Below are positions 49,978-57,406 of a stretch of 64,000 nucleotides of DNA, piece after piece (positions within the stretch are counted from its first letter, which is position 1; every line of letters begins with the position of its first letter). The DNA is from JASGDN01 sp049840815 (GTDB lineage: Bacteria; Chloroflexota; Chloroflexia; Thermomicrobiales; UBA6265), in the NCBI GenBank assembly GCA_049840815.1, contig JASGJI010000017.1, positions 1 to 64,000 on the forward strand, read 5' to 3'. The notes under the pieces were generated by a model, which was not told where the DNA came from, did no database searches, and was given only the letters and a program-made list of their open reading frames with translations. The position numbers and the translations under genes were made by a program.

Positions 49978-51369
49978 GTGCTCTTCGATCTTCTTGGCCC
50001 GCTCGTCGCGCTCAGCACCCTGGCGACGGATCACGTCTCCCAGCTGCTGACGACGCTTCCGCTCGGCGCCATCCCTGTCTGGGATCAATACCGCGCCTTC
50101 CTCGATTGGTGTCTCGATCACCTCGGGAACTTCTTTGGCAACGGTGGTCTGGCGATCATCGCCTTCACCATCATCGTCAAGACGTTGATGCTGCCGCTCA
50201 CGATCAAGTCGATCCGCTCCAGCAAGAACATGCAGGAGCTGGCCCCCAAGATCAAGGAGCTCCAGAAGAAGTATGGCAAGGATCGCCAGCGGCTCTCGCA
50301 GGAGACCATGGCGCTCTACCAGCAGCACGGCGTCAACCCGATGGCCGGCTGCCTGCCGATGGTGTTGCAGATTCCCATCTTCTTCGGGCTCTATCACTCC
50401 ATCTCCAGCCTCTCGAAGAGCCATGTCGGTGTGTGGTCCGAAGGATTCCTCTGGATCTCCAGCCTGGATCACGCCGATCCGTACAAGATCCTCCCGATCC
50501 TCGCTGGTCTGTTCCAGTTCATCCAGGCGCGCATGATGCGCCCTGCCGGGCAGAAGGTCACCGACCCCCAGCAGCAGATGATGAACACCATGATGAACTT
50601 CATGCCGCTCATGGTGGTGCTCTTCGGATGGAACTTCGCCGCCGGCCCGGTCATTTACTGGGTCACCCAGGCCATCTACTCCGTCGTTCAGCAGTGGCTC
50701 ATCACCGGCTGGGGTGCGTTCGGCGAATGGTTCCCGTGGCTGCCGGAGCTTCCGGCCCACCGCCGCCTCGGCTATCAGGACCCTTCCAAGCGCCCGAATG
50801 TCGTGGTGGTGAGTGGTGAGGCTGGTGCCGTGGCCCAGCAGAAGGGTTTCTCCGCCTGGATCAACAAGAAGATGATGGAGGCCCAGAACACCGCTCAGGA
50901 GCGCCAGGAAGATGCCTCCAAGCGGAGCGGGAGTGGGAAGCCGTCGGCGGCCAGTGGTAGTGGTGGTGGAACCAGCGCCAAGGCCAGGAATGGCAAGGCG
51001 ACTGCCTCCGTCGTGGCCGAGGAGACAGAAGCGGACGGCGAGGAGACCGATGAGAAGACGCAGGATCTCGTCGAATCGCGGACGAAGAAGCGCAACACCA
51101 GCTACTCCTCCCGCACCGCCGGCTCCAAGTTCGGAGCGAAGGGGTCCCCGGTGGTGACGACCGAGTCGGCGACCGTGTCCACCAAGGCGAAATCCAATGG
51201 CAAGGCCCCGACGCCCGCCGCCGTGGTGGAGGATGCACCTGCCGATGCGGGCACCGAACCCGACCTGACCGGCGAAATCCTGGAGGCCGACATCGTCGAG
51301 GTGACGGAGGCCAAGCCGGCGGAAATGGGCAAGCGTCGTACCCCGCCGCAGAAGCGACCCACCGCCTGA
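49978..51369 (+). CDS. yidC: membrane protein insertase YidC
   Basis: A 463-residue insertase starting at a GTG with GGAGGGAGG nine bases upstream. The YidC/Oxa1 core (about 45-250) has five spans: GGLAIIAFTIIVKTLMLPLTIKSIRSSKNMQEL with the conserved Arg in the groove, HGVNPMAGCLPMVLQIPIFFGLY, and MMNFMPLMVVLFGWNFAAGPVIYWV. It inserts membrane proteins alone or with Sec. Residues 285-463 are a long low-complexity Ser/Lys/Thr/Glu tail, far longer than usual. A terminator follows; jag and mnmE, often next, are absent. Confidence 0.95.
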   Translation: MLFDLLGPLVALSTLATDHVSQLLTTLPLGAIPVWDQYRAFLDWCLDHLGNFFGNGGLAIIAFTIIVKTLMLPLTIKSIRSSKNMQELAPKIKELQKKYGKDRQRLSQETMALYQQHGVNPMAGCLPMVLQIPIFFGLYHSISSLSKSHVGVWSEGFLWISSLDHADPYKILPILAGLFQFIQARMMRPAGQKVTDPQQQMMNTMMNFMPLMVVLFGWNFAAGPVIYWVTQAIYSVVQQWLITGWGAFGEWFPWLPELPAHRRLGYQDPSKRPNVVVVSGEAGAVAQQKGFSAWINKKMMEAQNTAQERQEDASKRSGSGKPSAASGSGGGTSAKARNGKATASVVAEETEADGEETDEKTQDLVESRTKKRNTSYSSRTAGSKFGAKGSPVVTTESATVSTKAKSNGKAPTPAAVVEDAPADAGTEPDLTGEILEADIVEVTEAKPAEMGKRRTPPQKRPTA

Positions 51370-51382
51370 TTTCGTTCTCCCC

Positions 51383-51425
51383 GCACCATGCCCCGTTCCG
51401 ATGAGTTCGGAACGGGGCATGGTGC
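51383..51425 (+). terminator. terminator of the rpmH-yidC operon
   Basis: Perfect 18-bp arms (51383-51400 and 51408-51425) around a 7-base loop, 13 bases after the yidC stop. No T-tract. The 373 bases from here to the ABC gene at 51799 have no recognisable gene. Confidence 0.8.
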
Positions 51426-51798
51426 GTCATGGGGGATCGACGTGCGGGCGATGATCGTGTGGGAGACGGCAGCGACGCGAGGTGGATGTCGGGGCGGAGA
51501 TCGGTGACGCCTTTCCAATTTATGTGAACAGGACAATCCGGTCCGACCTTGAGCATGTCCGCGTCGGACGCTCACCACCATCAAGGCGATATCGCTGAAA
51601 CGATGATCGTGCGTTCACTATGCTCGATGAGACGTCGGCCCCGTCAGCGAATTCCGTGTTGCGAAGCCGGATTTCATCGCGTAGGATGGAGTCTGGGATC
51701 TTCTCACATCACACCTACGCCCAGCCTGATCCTCGCCCCTGTGCGCTGGCGCTTCACCGTGCAGGGCGGTTCTTGTCACGATCCAAACAGGACGCACC

Positions 51799-52863
51799 AT
51801 GCCCTCGACCGCATCCACAGCCACCATCGCCGTGCGCGGCCTCCGCAAGACCTACATCGTGCCCGAACGCGATAGTGGTGTCGGCGCGGCATTGAAGAGC
51901 CTCATCCATCGCACCACGCGTGAGGTGACGGCGGTGAAGGAAATCGACTTCACGATCGCACCGGGGGAGATCGTTGGCTTCCTGGGGCCGAACGGCGCGG
52001 GAAAGACGACCACGCTCAAGATGCTGGCCGGCTTGCTGCATCCCACCGCGGGCGAAGCGACCGTGCTCGGGTTCACGCCGTGGGAACGCGATCGCGCGTT
52101 CCTCCGGCAGATGGCGCTGATCATGGGCCAGCGCAACCAGCTCTCGTGGGATATCCCGGTACTCGATTCCTACCAGCTGAACAAGTCCATCTACCAGATC
52201 GCCGATGAGGATTACCGTACCCGGCTGGACGAACTGATCGAAATGCTGGAGCTGGGCGATCTGGTGAAGAAGCCGGTGCGCAACCTCTCGCTCGGCGAGC
52301 GGATGAAGTGCGAGATCGCCGGATCGCTGCTGCATCAACCGCAGGTGCTCTACCTCGACGAACCGACCATCGGCCTCGATGTTGCCATGCAGCGGAAGAT
52401 CCGTGCCTTTCTTACCGACTACAACGCGCGTACGGGCGCTTCCATCATGCTTACCAGCCACTACATGGCCGATGTGGAGGCGCTCTGCGAGCGGGTGATC
52501 GTCATTCACCATGGGACGTTGCTCTACGATGGCAACCTGCCGGGCCTGATCGACCGCTTCTCGCCGCTGAAGACCGTGAGTGTCGAACTGGAGGAGGGCA
52601 ACACGCTGCCCGACGGTTTGCTTGCCCGGTTGGAGACGGCCGGCGGCGAGATCGTTTCCCACACCGACCACAGCCTGACGGTGCGTGCACCCAAGGCCGC
52701 AACCCCGCAGGTGACAGGACTCATCCTCGGTGCGGTGGCGATTGCCGATCTCACCGTGGAGGACCCGTCCATCGAGGAGGTGATCGAGCACGTCTTCGCG
52801 AGTTCAGCTGCGCCGGCAACTGTGCCGGCAGCGGCACCGGCTCCGGAAGAGGTGATGCGCTGA
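51799..52863 (+). CDS. ABC-2 type exporter ATP-binding protein (COG4586 type)
   Basis: A 354-residue ATPase. Walker A is FLGPNGAGKTTTLKML, the Q-loop region is ALIMGQRNQLSWDIP, the signature is LSLGERMKCEIAGSLLHQP, Walker B is VLYLDEPTIGLD and the H-loop is LTSHYM. The NQLSWD variant and the C-terminal domain after residue 240 place it with the daunorubicin-resistance-like COG4586 group. Members are normally encoded with two permeases (COG4587 and COG3694). Its TGA overlaps the ATG of the first permease by one base. That permease is cut by the prophage, so the exporter is probably inactive in the lysogen. Confidence 0.92.
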   Translation: MPSTASTATIAVRGLRKTYIVPERDSGVGAALKSLIHRTTREVTAVKEIDFTIAPGEIVGFLGPNGAGKTTTLKMLAGLLHPTAGEATVLGFTPWERDRAFLRQMALIMGQRNQLSWDIPVLDSYQLNKSIYQIADEDYRTRLDELIEMLELGDLVKKPVRNLSLGERMKCEIAGSLLHQPQVLYLDEPTIGLDVAMQRKIRAFLTDYNARTGASIMLTSHYMADVEALCERVIVIHHGTLLYDGNLPGLIDRFSPLKTVSVELEEGNTLPDGLLARLETAGGEIVSHTDHSLTVRAPKAATPQVTGLILGAVAIADLTVEDPSIEEVIEHVFASSAAPATVPAAAPAPEEVMR

Positions 52864-53156
52864 TGGCGACATCTTCCGGCCAACGAACGTTCTCCCCGGC
52901 GAATCTCGCCGATTTCTACCGCCAGCGGTTCAAGGTCGACCTCGCGCTGCAGGTCGCCTATCGTGGCGCGACGTTCATCTGGCTGTTCAGCCTGATCGTG
53001 CAACCGCTCGTCTCGCTCGTCGTGTGGCGAACCGTGGCGGATTCGCAGGGCGGCAGCGCGGGCGGCTACACCGCCGGGGAATATGCCGCCTACTTCCTTG
53101 CCGTGATGGTCGTGAACCAGATGACCTTCATGTGGCACATGTGGTGGATAACGTAG
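52863..53156 (+). pseudogene. ABC-2 permease (COG4587 type) truncated by prophage insertion
   Basis: The first 97 codons of a permease normally about 260-270 aa long. It begins MATSSGQRTFSPANLADFYR and has two spans (FIWLFSLIVQPLVSLVV, EYAAYFLAVMVVNQMTFM). The family continues after QMTFMWHMW with an E/F-rich segment. Here the frame instead reads WIT and stops at 53154-53156, just inside the phage DNA. The missing remainder and the second permease should lie beyond the far end of the prophage. Confidence 0.85.
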
Positions 53157-54783
53157 ATTGTACACCATCGAGGTCTGTAGAGGAGAGGCGCACCACCTCG
53201 CCAACATTCATCTCAAGGATGAAGCGCTGCTCATGGTCGTGCGGGAAGAGGCGTACGCGCACGCCAAAGGCCGTCATGAAGGCTCTGCGGTCCTCCAAGG
53301 AGGTTACGCTATCGATCCTGTCCCCCAACTGCGAAACGATCTGAGAGACGTTCTGAACGGCACTCTGTGACGCCTTCCACGTATCGAACTGACGGCTCAC
53401 GCGCTCGAACTGCTCTTCGTATCGTTCGAGTTGAGCGGCCTTGTCGCTGACCTCCTTCTTCATGAAGGCCTTCGTATAGGCATCGAGGTCTTCCATCGTG
53501 AGAAGGTTCTTGGCGAGCTTCCTATGCTCATTCCTCGTTTCCTCGATGCGACGCGTCAGCGACTCTCGTTCGAACCTCGTAGGATCGTTAAGGCGGTACT
53601 CCGCAAGTTTTGCCTCTAGGATTTCAGGCTGAATCACCATGTCTCGAACAGCCTTCCACACGAGTTCGTCAACGTAGCTCTTGGCTGCGGTGAACTGACG
53701 ACACCCGTGAGCGTCGCTTGCTGAAACGTTATGCACGTAGAGGGAGCGCCAATAGGAGTTCCCGCTTGCTCGCTTCTCGCGTCTACTCACCCTGTTCATC
53801 TGACAACCGCAGAAGCCGCAAACCGCCTGCCCATTGCCCGCAAGAAGAAGTTGATGCTTTGGGCCGTCCTCAGCGATGCGAACCTTCTTGTGATCGTGGA
53901 CAATCTCGTTGGCCTTGTAGTAGAGGTGGGCGTCTACGATCTGAGGCGGTGAGTACGTCGAAAGAATCCACTCTTCTTTAGGACGTGCTACGCGCTTGTG
54001 CTTCCCGCTCTTGGGATCGTAGACAGAGGTGGTGCGATTCGCCCACACCTCGCCCTTGTAGAGTTCCTTCGTGACAATCTCACGAACGGTCGTTGCGGTC
54101 CAACGCTTCCCCTTCTGGGTAGCGATGCCTTGACTCTCGAACGTCTTAGCCACCGCACGAAGGGAAGACCCGCTCGCAATGGCCTTGAACATGTATCGAA
54201 CGTTATCCGCCTCTGCCTCGTTGATGACGAGCGTTTCCTTATTGGCGTCGCCAAAGTCATACCCATAGGGTCGAGTGCCCGTAATGGGGTACTTGCCCGC
54301 CGCGATCCTTGCCTGCTTACCGCGATTCGTACGCTCAATAATCTTCAAACGTTCGTGTTGAGCGAAGGCGGACATTGTTCCGCGCATGATCGAAGAGATT
54401 TCGGACTCATCATTCAGCAGAGGTTCGGTCGCGGAGAGGATCACCACCCCGTATCGACGCGCCACGCTGCGAATGTAGCCCTCGTCGTCAGCGTTACGAG
54501 AGAGCCTATCCATCGAGTGAACGATGATGTGCGTAAACTCGCCGCCGTCCATCGCTCTCAGCATCGCGTTCAACTCAGGACGATTCCATACCGTTTCCGC
54601 GCTGTACGCTTCTACGTATTCTCGTGTAACGTCGATACCAATACTTGCCGCGAAACTCGTGCAGGATTGGCGCTGCGTGGGCAGTGAGTACTTCTGTTGC
54701 TGTCCATCGTGGGCGTAGGCACCTACGCCATTCCCACGCGCCTGTTCATCGCTCGATACTCGCAGGTAGAGAACGGCTTCCAT
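53128..54783 (-). CDS. int: large serine recombinase (integrase)
   Basis: A 551-residue serine integrase. The catalytic N-terminal domain has YLRVSSDEQ (nucleophile Ser10), HSMDRLSRNADDEGY and MSAFAQHERLKIIERTNRGK. A recombinase domain follows (GKYPITGTRPYGYDFG, WTATTVREIVTKELYKGE). A zinc ribbon has CGFCGC and a later HGC, and a coiled coil lies at about 400-490 (ETRNEHRKLAKNLLTMED). It joins attP and attB without host factors. Its final codons (SSTDLDGVQSTLSTTCAT) run across the junction, so the stop codon at 53128-53130 lies in host permease DNA. The start overlaps the preceding stop (TAATG). Confidence 0.95.
   Translation of the reverse strand: MEAVLYLRVSSDEQARGNGVGAYAHDGQQQKYSLPTQRQSCTSFAASIGIDVTREYVEAYSAETVWNRPELNAMLRAMDGGEFTHIIVHSMDRLSRNADDEGYIRSVARRYGVVILSATEPLLNDESEISSIMRGTMSAFAQHERLKIIERTNRGKQARIAAGKYPITGTRPYGYDFGDANKETLVINEAEADNVRYMFKAIASGSSLRAVAKTFESQGIATQKGKRWTATTVREIVTKELYKGEVWANRTTSVYDPKSGKHKRVARPKEEWILSTYSPPQIVDAHLYYKANEIVHDHKKVRIAEDGPKHQLLLAGNGQAVCGFCGCQMNRVSRREKRASGNSYWRSLYVHNVSASDAHGCRQFTAAKSYVDELVWKAVRDMVIQPEILEAKLAEYRLNDPTRFERESLTRRIEETRNEHRKLAKNLLTMEDLDAYTKAFMKKEVSDKAAQLERYEEQFERVSRQFDTWKASQSAVQNVSQIVSQLGDRIDSVTSLEDRRAFMTAFGVRVRLFPHDHEQRFILEMNVGEVVRLSSTDLDGVQSTLSTTCAT
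53131..53156. other. phage-host junction (attachment site, left end as drawn)
   Basis: Host permease coding sequence is recognisable up to about 53144 (the Trp codon of HMW); phage sequence follows. The crossover core must lie in or very near 53131-53150. The exact core cannot be fixed without the other junction. Base composition falls visibly on the phage side. Confidence 0.7.
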
Positions 54784-54977
54784 TACGCAACCTCCAACGA
54801 TCCAACGTACTGAGACTTCAAACCGCGTAGAACCTCTCGCGGATGAAGCTTCCCTACTATTAAGACCGCTGAGGACGCGGAAATAGTGACAGTCGCCCTC
54901 TCTCGTTCCTCGTGTAGCTCATCAACACACTTACTAATGATGCCCCAAACGTGCTTGTATGCTTCCTCCTGAGTCAA
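54783..54977 (-). CDS. small phage protein upstream of integrase, 64 aa
   Basis: A TTG start at 54977 preceded by AAGGAGTG gives MTQEEAYKHVWGIISKCVDE and on to LKSQYVGSLEVA. It is helical and charged, with no known domain. Its TAA overlaps the integrase ATG by one base, so the two are translationally coupled. It could be a recombination directionality factor, which are small and variable, but this is only a possibility from position. Confidence 0.65.
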   Translation of the reverse strand: MTQEEAYKHVWGIISKCVDELHEERERATVTISASSAVLIVGKLHPREVLRGLKSQYVGSLEVA

Positions 54978-55028
54978 ACGACACTCCTTCCTAATTAAGT
55001 TAAGCTAATACCTCCATACGCCTTAGAA

Positions 55029-55074
55029 ACACAAAAAGTGGCGTACCGCTTGGGATTGCTCCGTACGGTACGCC
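55029..55074 (-). terminator. rho-independent-type hairpin between tail operon and integrase
   Basis: Read on the minus strand, GGCGTACCG pairs with CGGTACGCC (arms 55066-55074 and 55040-55048, 17-base loop), followed by CACTTTTTGTG. It could end the tail-gene transcript or act as an attenuator in the integrase leader. The 257-base gap 54978-55234 contains this and the -10 element, and no gene. Confidence 0.7.
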
Positions 55075-55110
55075 TGTTCGAGGGCTGTTTCTCCCCCATT
55101 GGATCATTCA

Positions 55111-55116
55111 ATTATA
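55111..55116 (-). promoter_or_regulatory. perfect -10 box (TATAAT) upstream of the integrase operon
   Basis: On the minus strand GTGTTATAATTG contains a perfect TATAAT. The -35 region 17-18 bases upstream is poor. Transcription from here would pass through the hairpin at 55029-55074 before reaching the small gene and integrase. Confidence 0.4.
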
Positions 55117-55234
55117 ACACATTCGTTCTGATTTAGGAAGGGAAAGAGGGACCCAACCCCCTGATCTTGGATTCGAGGAAGCGCTTTCCCGCGATCCTCA
55201 CGTTGATCAATCCTAAGTTGGGTTTGGTGGGACC

Positions 55235-55534
55235 TTAACCCGCCGTCTGCACGATCTGCTTAAGCAACGTCACTGCCTCTCTCAGTTTCGCGGTCGTGGC
55301 GGTCGAGAGGTTGATAGCGTCAAGCTGAGACAACAATTGCTCGCGTTCCGTGGGCGATGGCGTGAAGGCAGCGAGAACGTCTGTAGGATCGTCCTCTGCC
55401 TCGATGGTGATGTTGATTGGATTAATGCTGACTGATTCGACGTTGATATTGTGGTCAACCAAGTAGGCTTGCACGTATCCCGCGTCATGCTTGTCATAGT
55501 CGAGATTCAAAGGATGTGGTAGGTGATAGATCAT
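55235..55534 (-). CDS. small phage tail-module protein, 99 aa
   Basis: Starts at the ATG at 55534 (MIYHLPHPLNLDYDKHDAGY) two bases after the stop of the previous gene. The first half is beta-like (VSINPINITIEAEDDPTDVL). The second half is a helix with leucine spacing (EREQLLSQLDAINLSTATTAKLREAVTLLKQIV). No family was recognised. Its place at the end of the tail operon suggests a tail-tip accessory or chaperone. Confidence 0.65.
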   Translation of the reverse strand: MIYHLPHPLNLDYDKHDAGYVQAYLVDHNINVESVSINPINITIEAEDDPTDVLAAFTPSPTEREQLLSQLDAINLSTATTAKLREAVTLLKQIVQTAG

Positions 55535-55536
55535 GG

Positions 55537-56316
55537 TTACTGCCTCGTGAAGTACGCGATGTAGCCCGCGTTCTTGGCGGTGGTCGTGCCTGCCGCGCTG
55601 CTCTTGTAGTCGAGGTTGATCGAGACGGTGCCCGAAATCCCCGTCACGTCTGCATTGCAAACGCCTGTCGCGTAGGCGCTGTTGAAGAACGATTGCGTCT
55701 GTACGCTGCCCGCCGTACCGCCCACGCTGACGCGGAAGTTCGCGTTGCCACTTGCTGAGTGCTGAAAGCTGCACTGCGCAAGGACTGAACACGCCCACGT
55801 ACCTGTAGGAAGCGTCACAGACCAAGTAGACAACGTGGAGTAAGTACTTGTGCTTGTGGTGCTGCCGCTCGCGCTACCGCTGCCGCTGCTCACGAATGGA
55901 AGACCTGAAGCAGTGCCGCCAACAACAAGGTTGCCGTCGAATCGTGCGTTGCCGTTCGCACCATCGAGCGCGATAGGGTAGGCGCTGTTGGCTGCGTTGT
56001 AGAGACGTAGCTGAGTACCGTTCTTGAGGAAGAGGCTAGCGCTCATGTCTCTCGCGGTAGGGTTGCCTCGTTGAATCGCCCCAAGCACGAAGGGACGGCC
56101 TGCCACGTCCACGATAAGGATTCCATCACCCGCTACAACGTCCATGCCTCGTAACTGCGCTGCAAGCTCTCCCAACGGCGCTGAGGCCTCGAACGGCTTG
56201 ATGGTGACACGTCCATTGCTGACTGAGTTTGCCTGCGCTCTCCAAGGACGCACGCTCTCGATTGCTGATCTGATCTGATTAGTAAGACCTCCGAGGAGGT
56301 CAGAGGCTTTGTTCAT
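55537..56316 (-). CDS. phage tail-tip/receptor-binding-like protein
   Basis: A 259-residue protein with a very good ribosome binding site (CAAGGAGGTT) before the ATG at 56316. Residues 1-35 are helical (NKASDLLGGLTNQIRSAIE). An OB-like segment follows (GRVTIKPFEASAPLGELAAQL, GDGILIVDVAGRPFVLGAIQRGN), as in baseplate spike proteins. After a Ser/Thr/Gly linker (SSGSGSASGSTTSTSTYSTL), the C-terminal beta domain (WSVTLPTGTWACSVLAQCSF) resembles tail receptor-binding heads. The role is inferred from position next to the baseplate gene. Confidence 0.65.
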   Translation of the reverse strand: MNKASDLLGGLTNQIRSAIESVRPWRAQANSVSNGRVTIKPFEASAPLGELAAQLRGMDVVAGDGILIVDVAGRPFVLGAIQRGNPTARDMSASLFLKNGTQLRLYNAANSAYPIALDGANGNARFDGNLVVGGTASGLPFVSSGSGSASGSTTSTSTYSTLSTWSVTLPTGTWACSVLAQCSFQHSASGNANFRVSVGGTAGSVQTQSFFNSAYATGVCNADVTGISGTVSINLDYKSSAAGTTTAKNAGYIAYFTRQ

Positions 56317-56330
56317 GCTGAACCTCCTTG

Positions 56331-57404
56331 CTAATTCGTGTCGATAGGTGGTGCTGCCACTGAAACAAGATCGAAGCTCATGAGGTCCTTTGGCGTGAAC
56401 CCAATTTTCCACGCACGAACGAACCACTTGCCGACCGCAATCGCTGTCTCGCCTTGGTAGGCTTCAAGCGTGATCGCTTCGTAGAATCCGCGTTCAGGGT
56501 CAGGGAGCGTTGACAGGGAGAGGCGATTGTTGATGGTCGCTCCCTCGTCAAGCGTCTTCTGCGCAAGTGCCTCTGCCGCTGATTGGTCCGCAAGGTTGCC
56601 ATCTCGAATCACGATAGCGATTTCACGCCCAAGGTTCGGGATGCTCGTTGGAGAGGCCATGTTCATGTTCCTCTTCGTGACGACGATAGGCGCTTGGTTG
56701 GAGTTGTCCTTAACAACCACAACCTTGTTCCACACCTCACTGACGAGAGGTTCAACGCTGATCGTCTTCACGATGCCCACTCGTTGCGGTGTGCGAGTAC
56801 TGTAGGTTGTCGAGGATGCCATGCTCGCCATAGGCACGTACGCCATGCTGCGAGCAACGCCCACCTTGTCAAAGTACAGCGGATAGTTCCCCATGCCGCG
56901 AAGAAGATCATTAATCACGTCGAGCTTTGGCGTGCCTGCCTTCCACGACAATGCCTCAGGAACGGTCACGCTGCTACCGCTGATAGCGAACCTCGTGATA
57001 CCTGAACCTGTAAGGATGCTTTCAACTTCACTTCGATAGGTCGCGCCTTGCGGTGACGTGTAGCCATTGCTGAATACGTCTTCCGAAAGTGCCCAACACC
57101 CGTCACGCGCGTCAATCGAATACTTGCGTGACTGCATCGCCACGTTCTGACGATAAGGAACCACGCTGTAGAGTCCAAGCTGAGACTCTGCAACGCTTCC
57201 ATCGTCGTACTCCACTTTCAGGAATGGTGCGAGGTAGTCGTTGTATGGCGCGACGGTCACGCTGTCTTGAAGCTCACAACTCAAGGTCATGGGAATCTTG
57301 CGCGTGCTATCGAAGGTGACGCTGCCACTGAGTACCGCGTCTGAAATGTCCTCAAGAATGTCGTTGTACTTGGTCACTCTGTAGAGTGAGGGAGTAATCT
57401 TCAT
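56331..57404 (-). CDS. phage tail/baseplate protein
   Basis: A 357-residue protein starting MKITPSLYRVTKYNDILEDI. The beginning (AVLSGSVTFDSTRKIPMTLSCEL) and the centre (VINDLLRGMGNYPLYFDKVG) resemble the hub/tail-associated-lysin-like baseplate proteins of long-tailed phages (gp27-like fold), without a lysin domain. The end (GKWFVRAWKIGFTPKDLMSFDLVSVA) is typical of such beta-barrels. It lies two bases after the previous stop codon. Confidence 0.7.
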   Translation of the reverse strand: MKITPSLYRVTKYNDILEDISDAVLSGSVTFDSTRKIPMTLSCELQDSVTVAPYNDYLAPFLKVEYDDGSVAESQLGLYSVVPYRQNVAMQSRKYSIDARDGCWALSEDVFSNGYTSPQGATYRSEVESILTGSGITRFAISGSSVTVPEALSWKAGTPKLDVINDLLRGMGNYPLYFDKVGVARSMAYVPMASMASSTTYSTRTPQRVGIVKTISVEPLVSEVWNKVVVVKDNSNQAPIVVTKRNMNMASPTSIPNLGREIAIVIRDGNLADQSAAEALAQKTLDEGATINNRLSLSTLPDPERGFYEAITLEAYQGETAIAVGKWFVRAWKIGFTPKDLMSFDLVSVAAPPIDTN

Positions 57405-57406
57405 TG

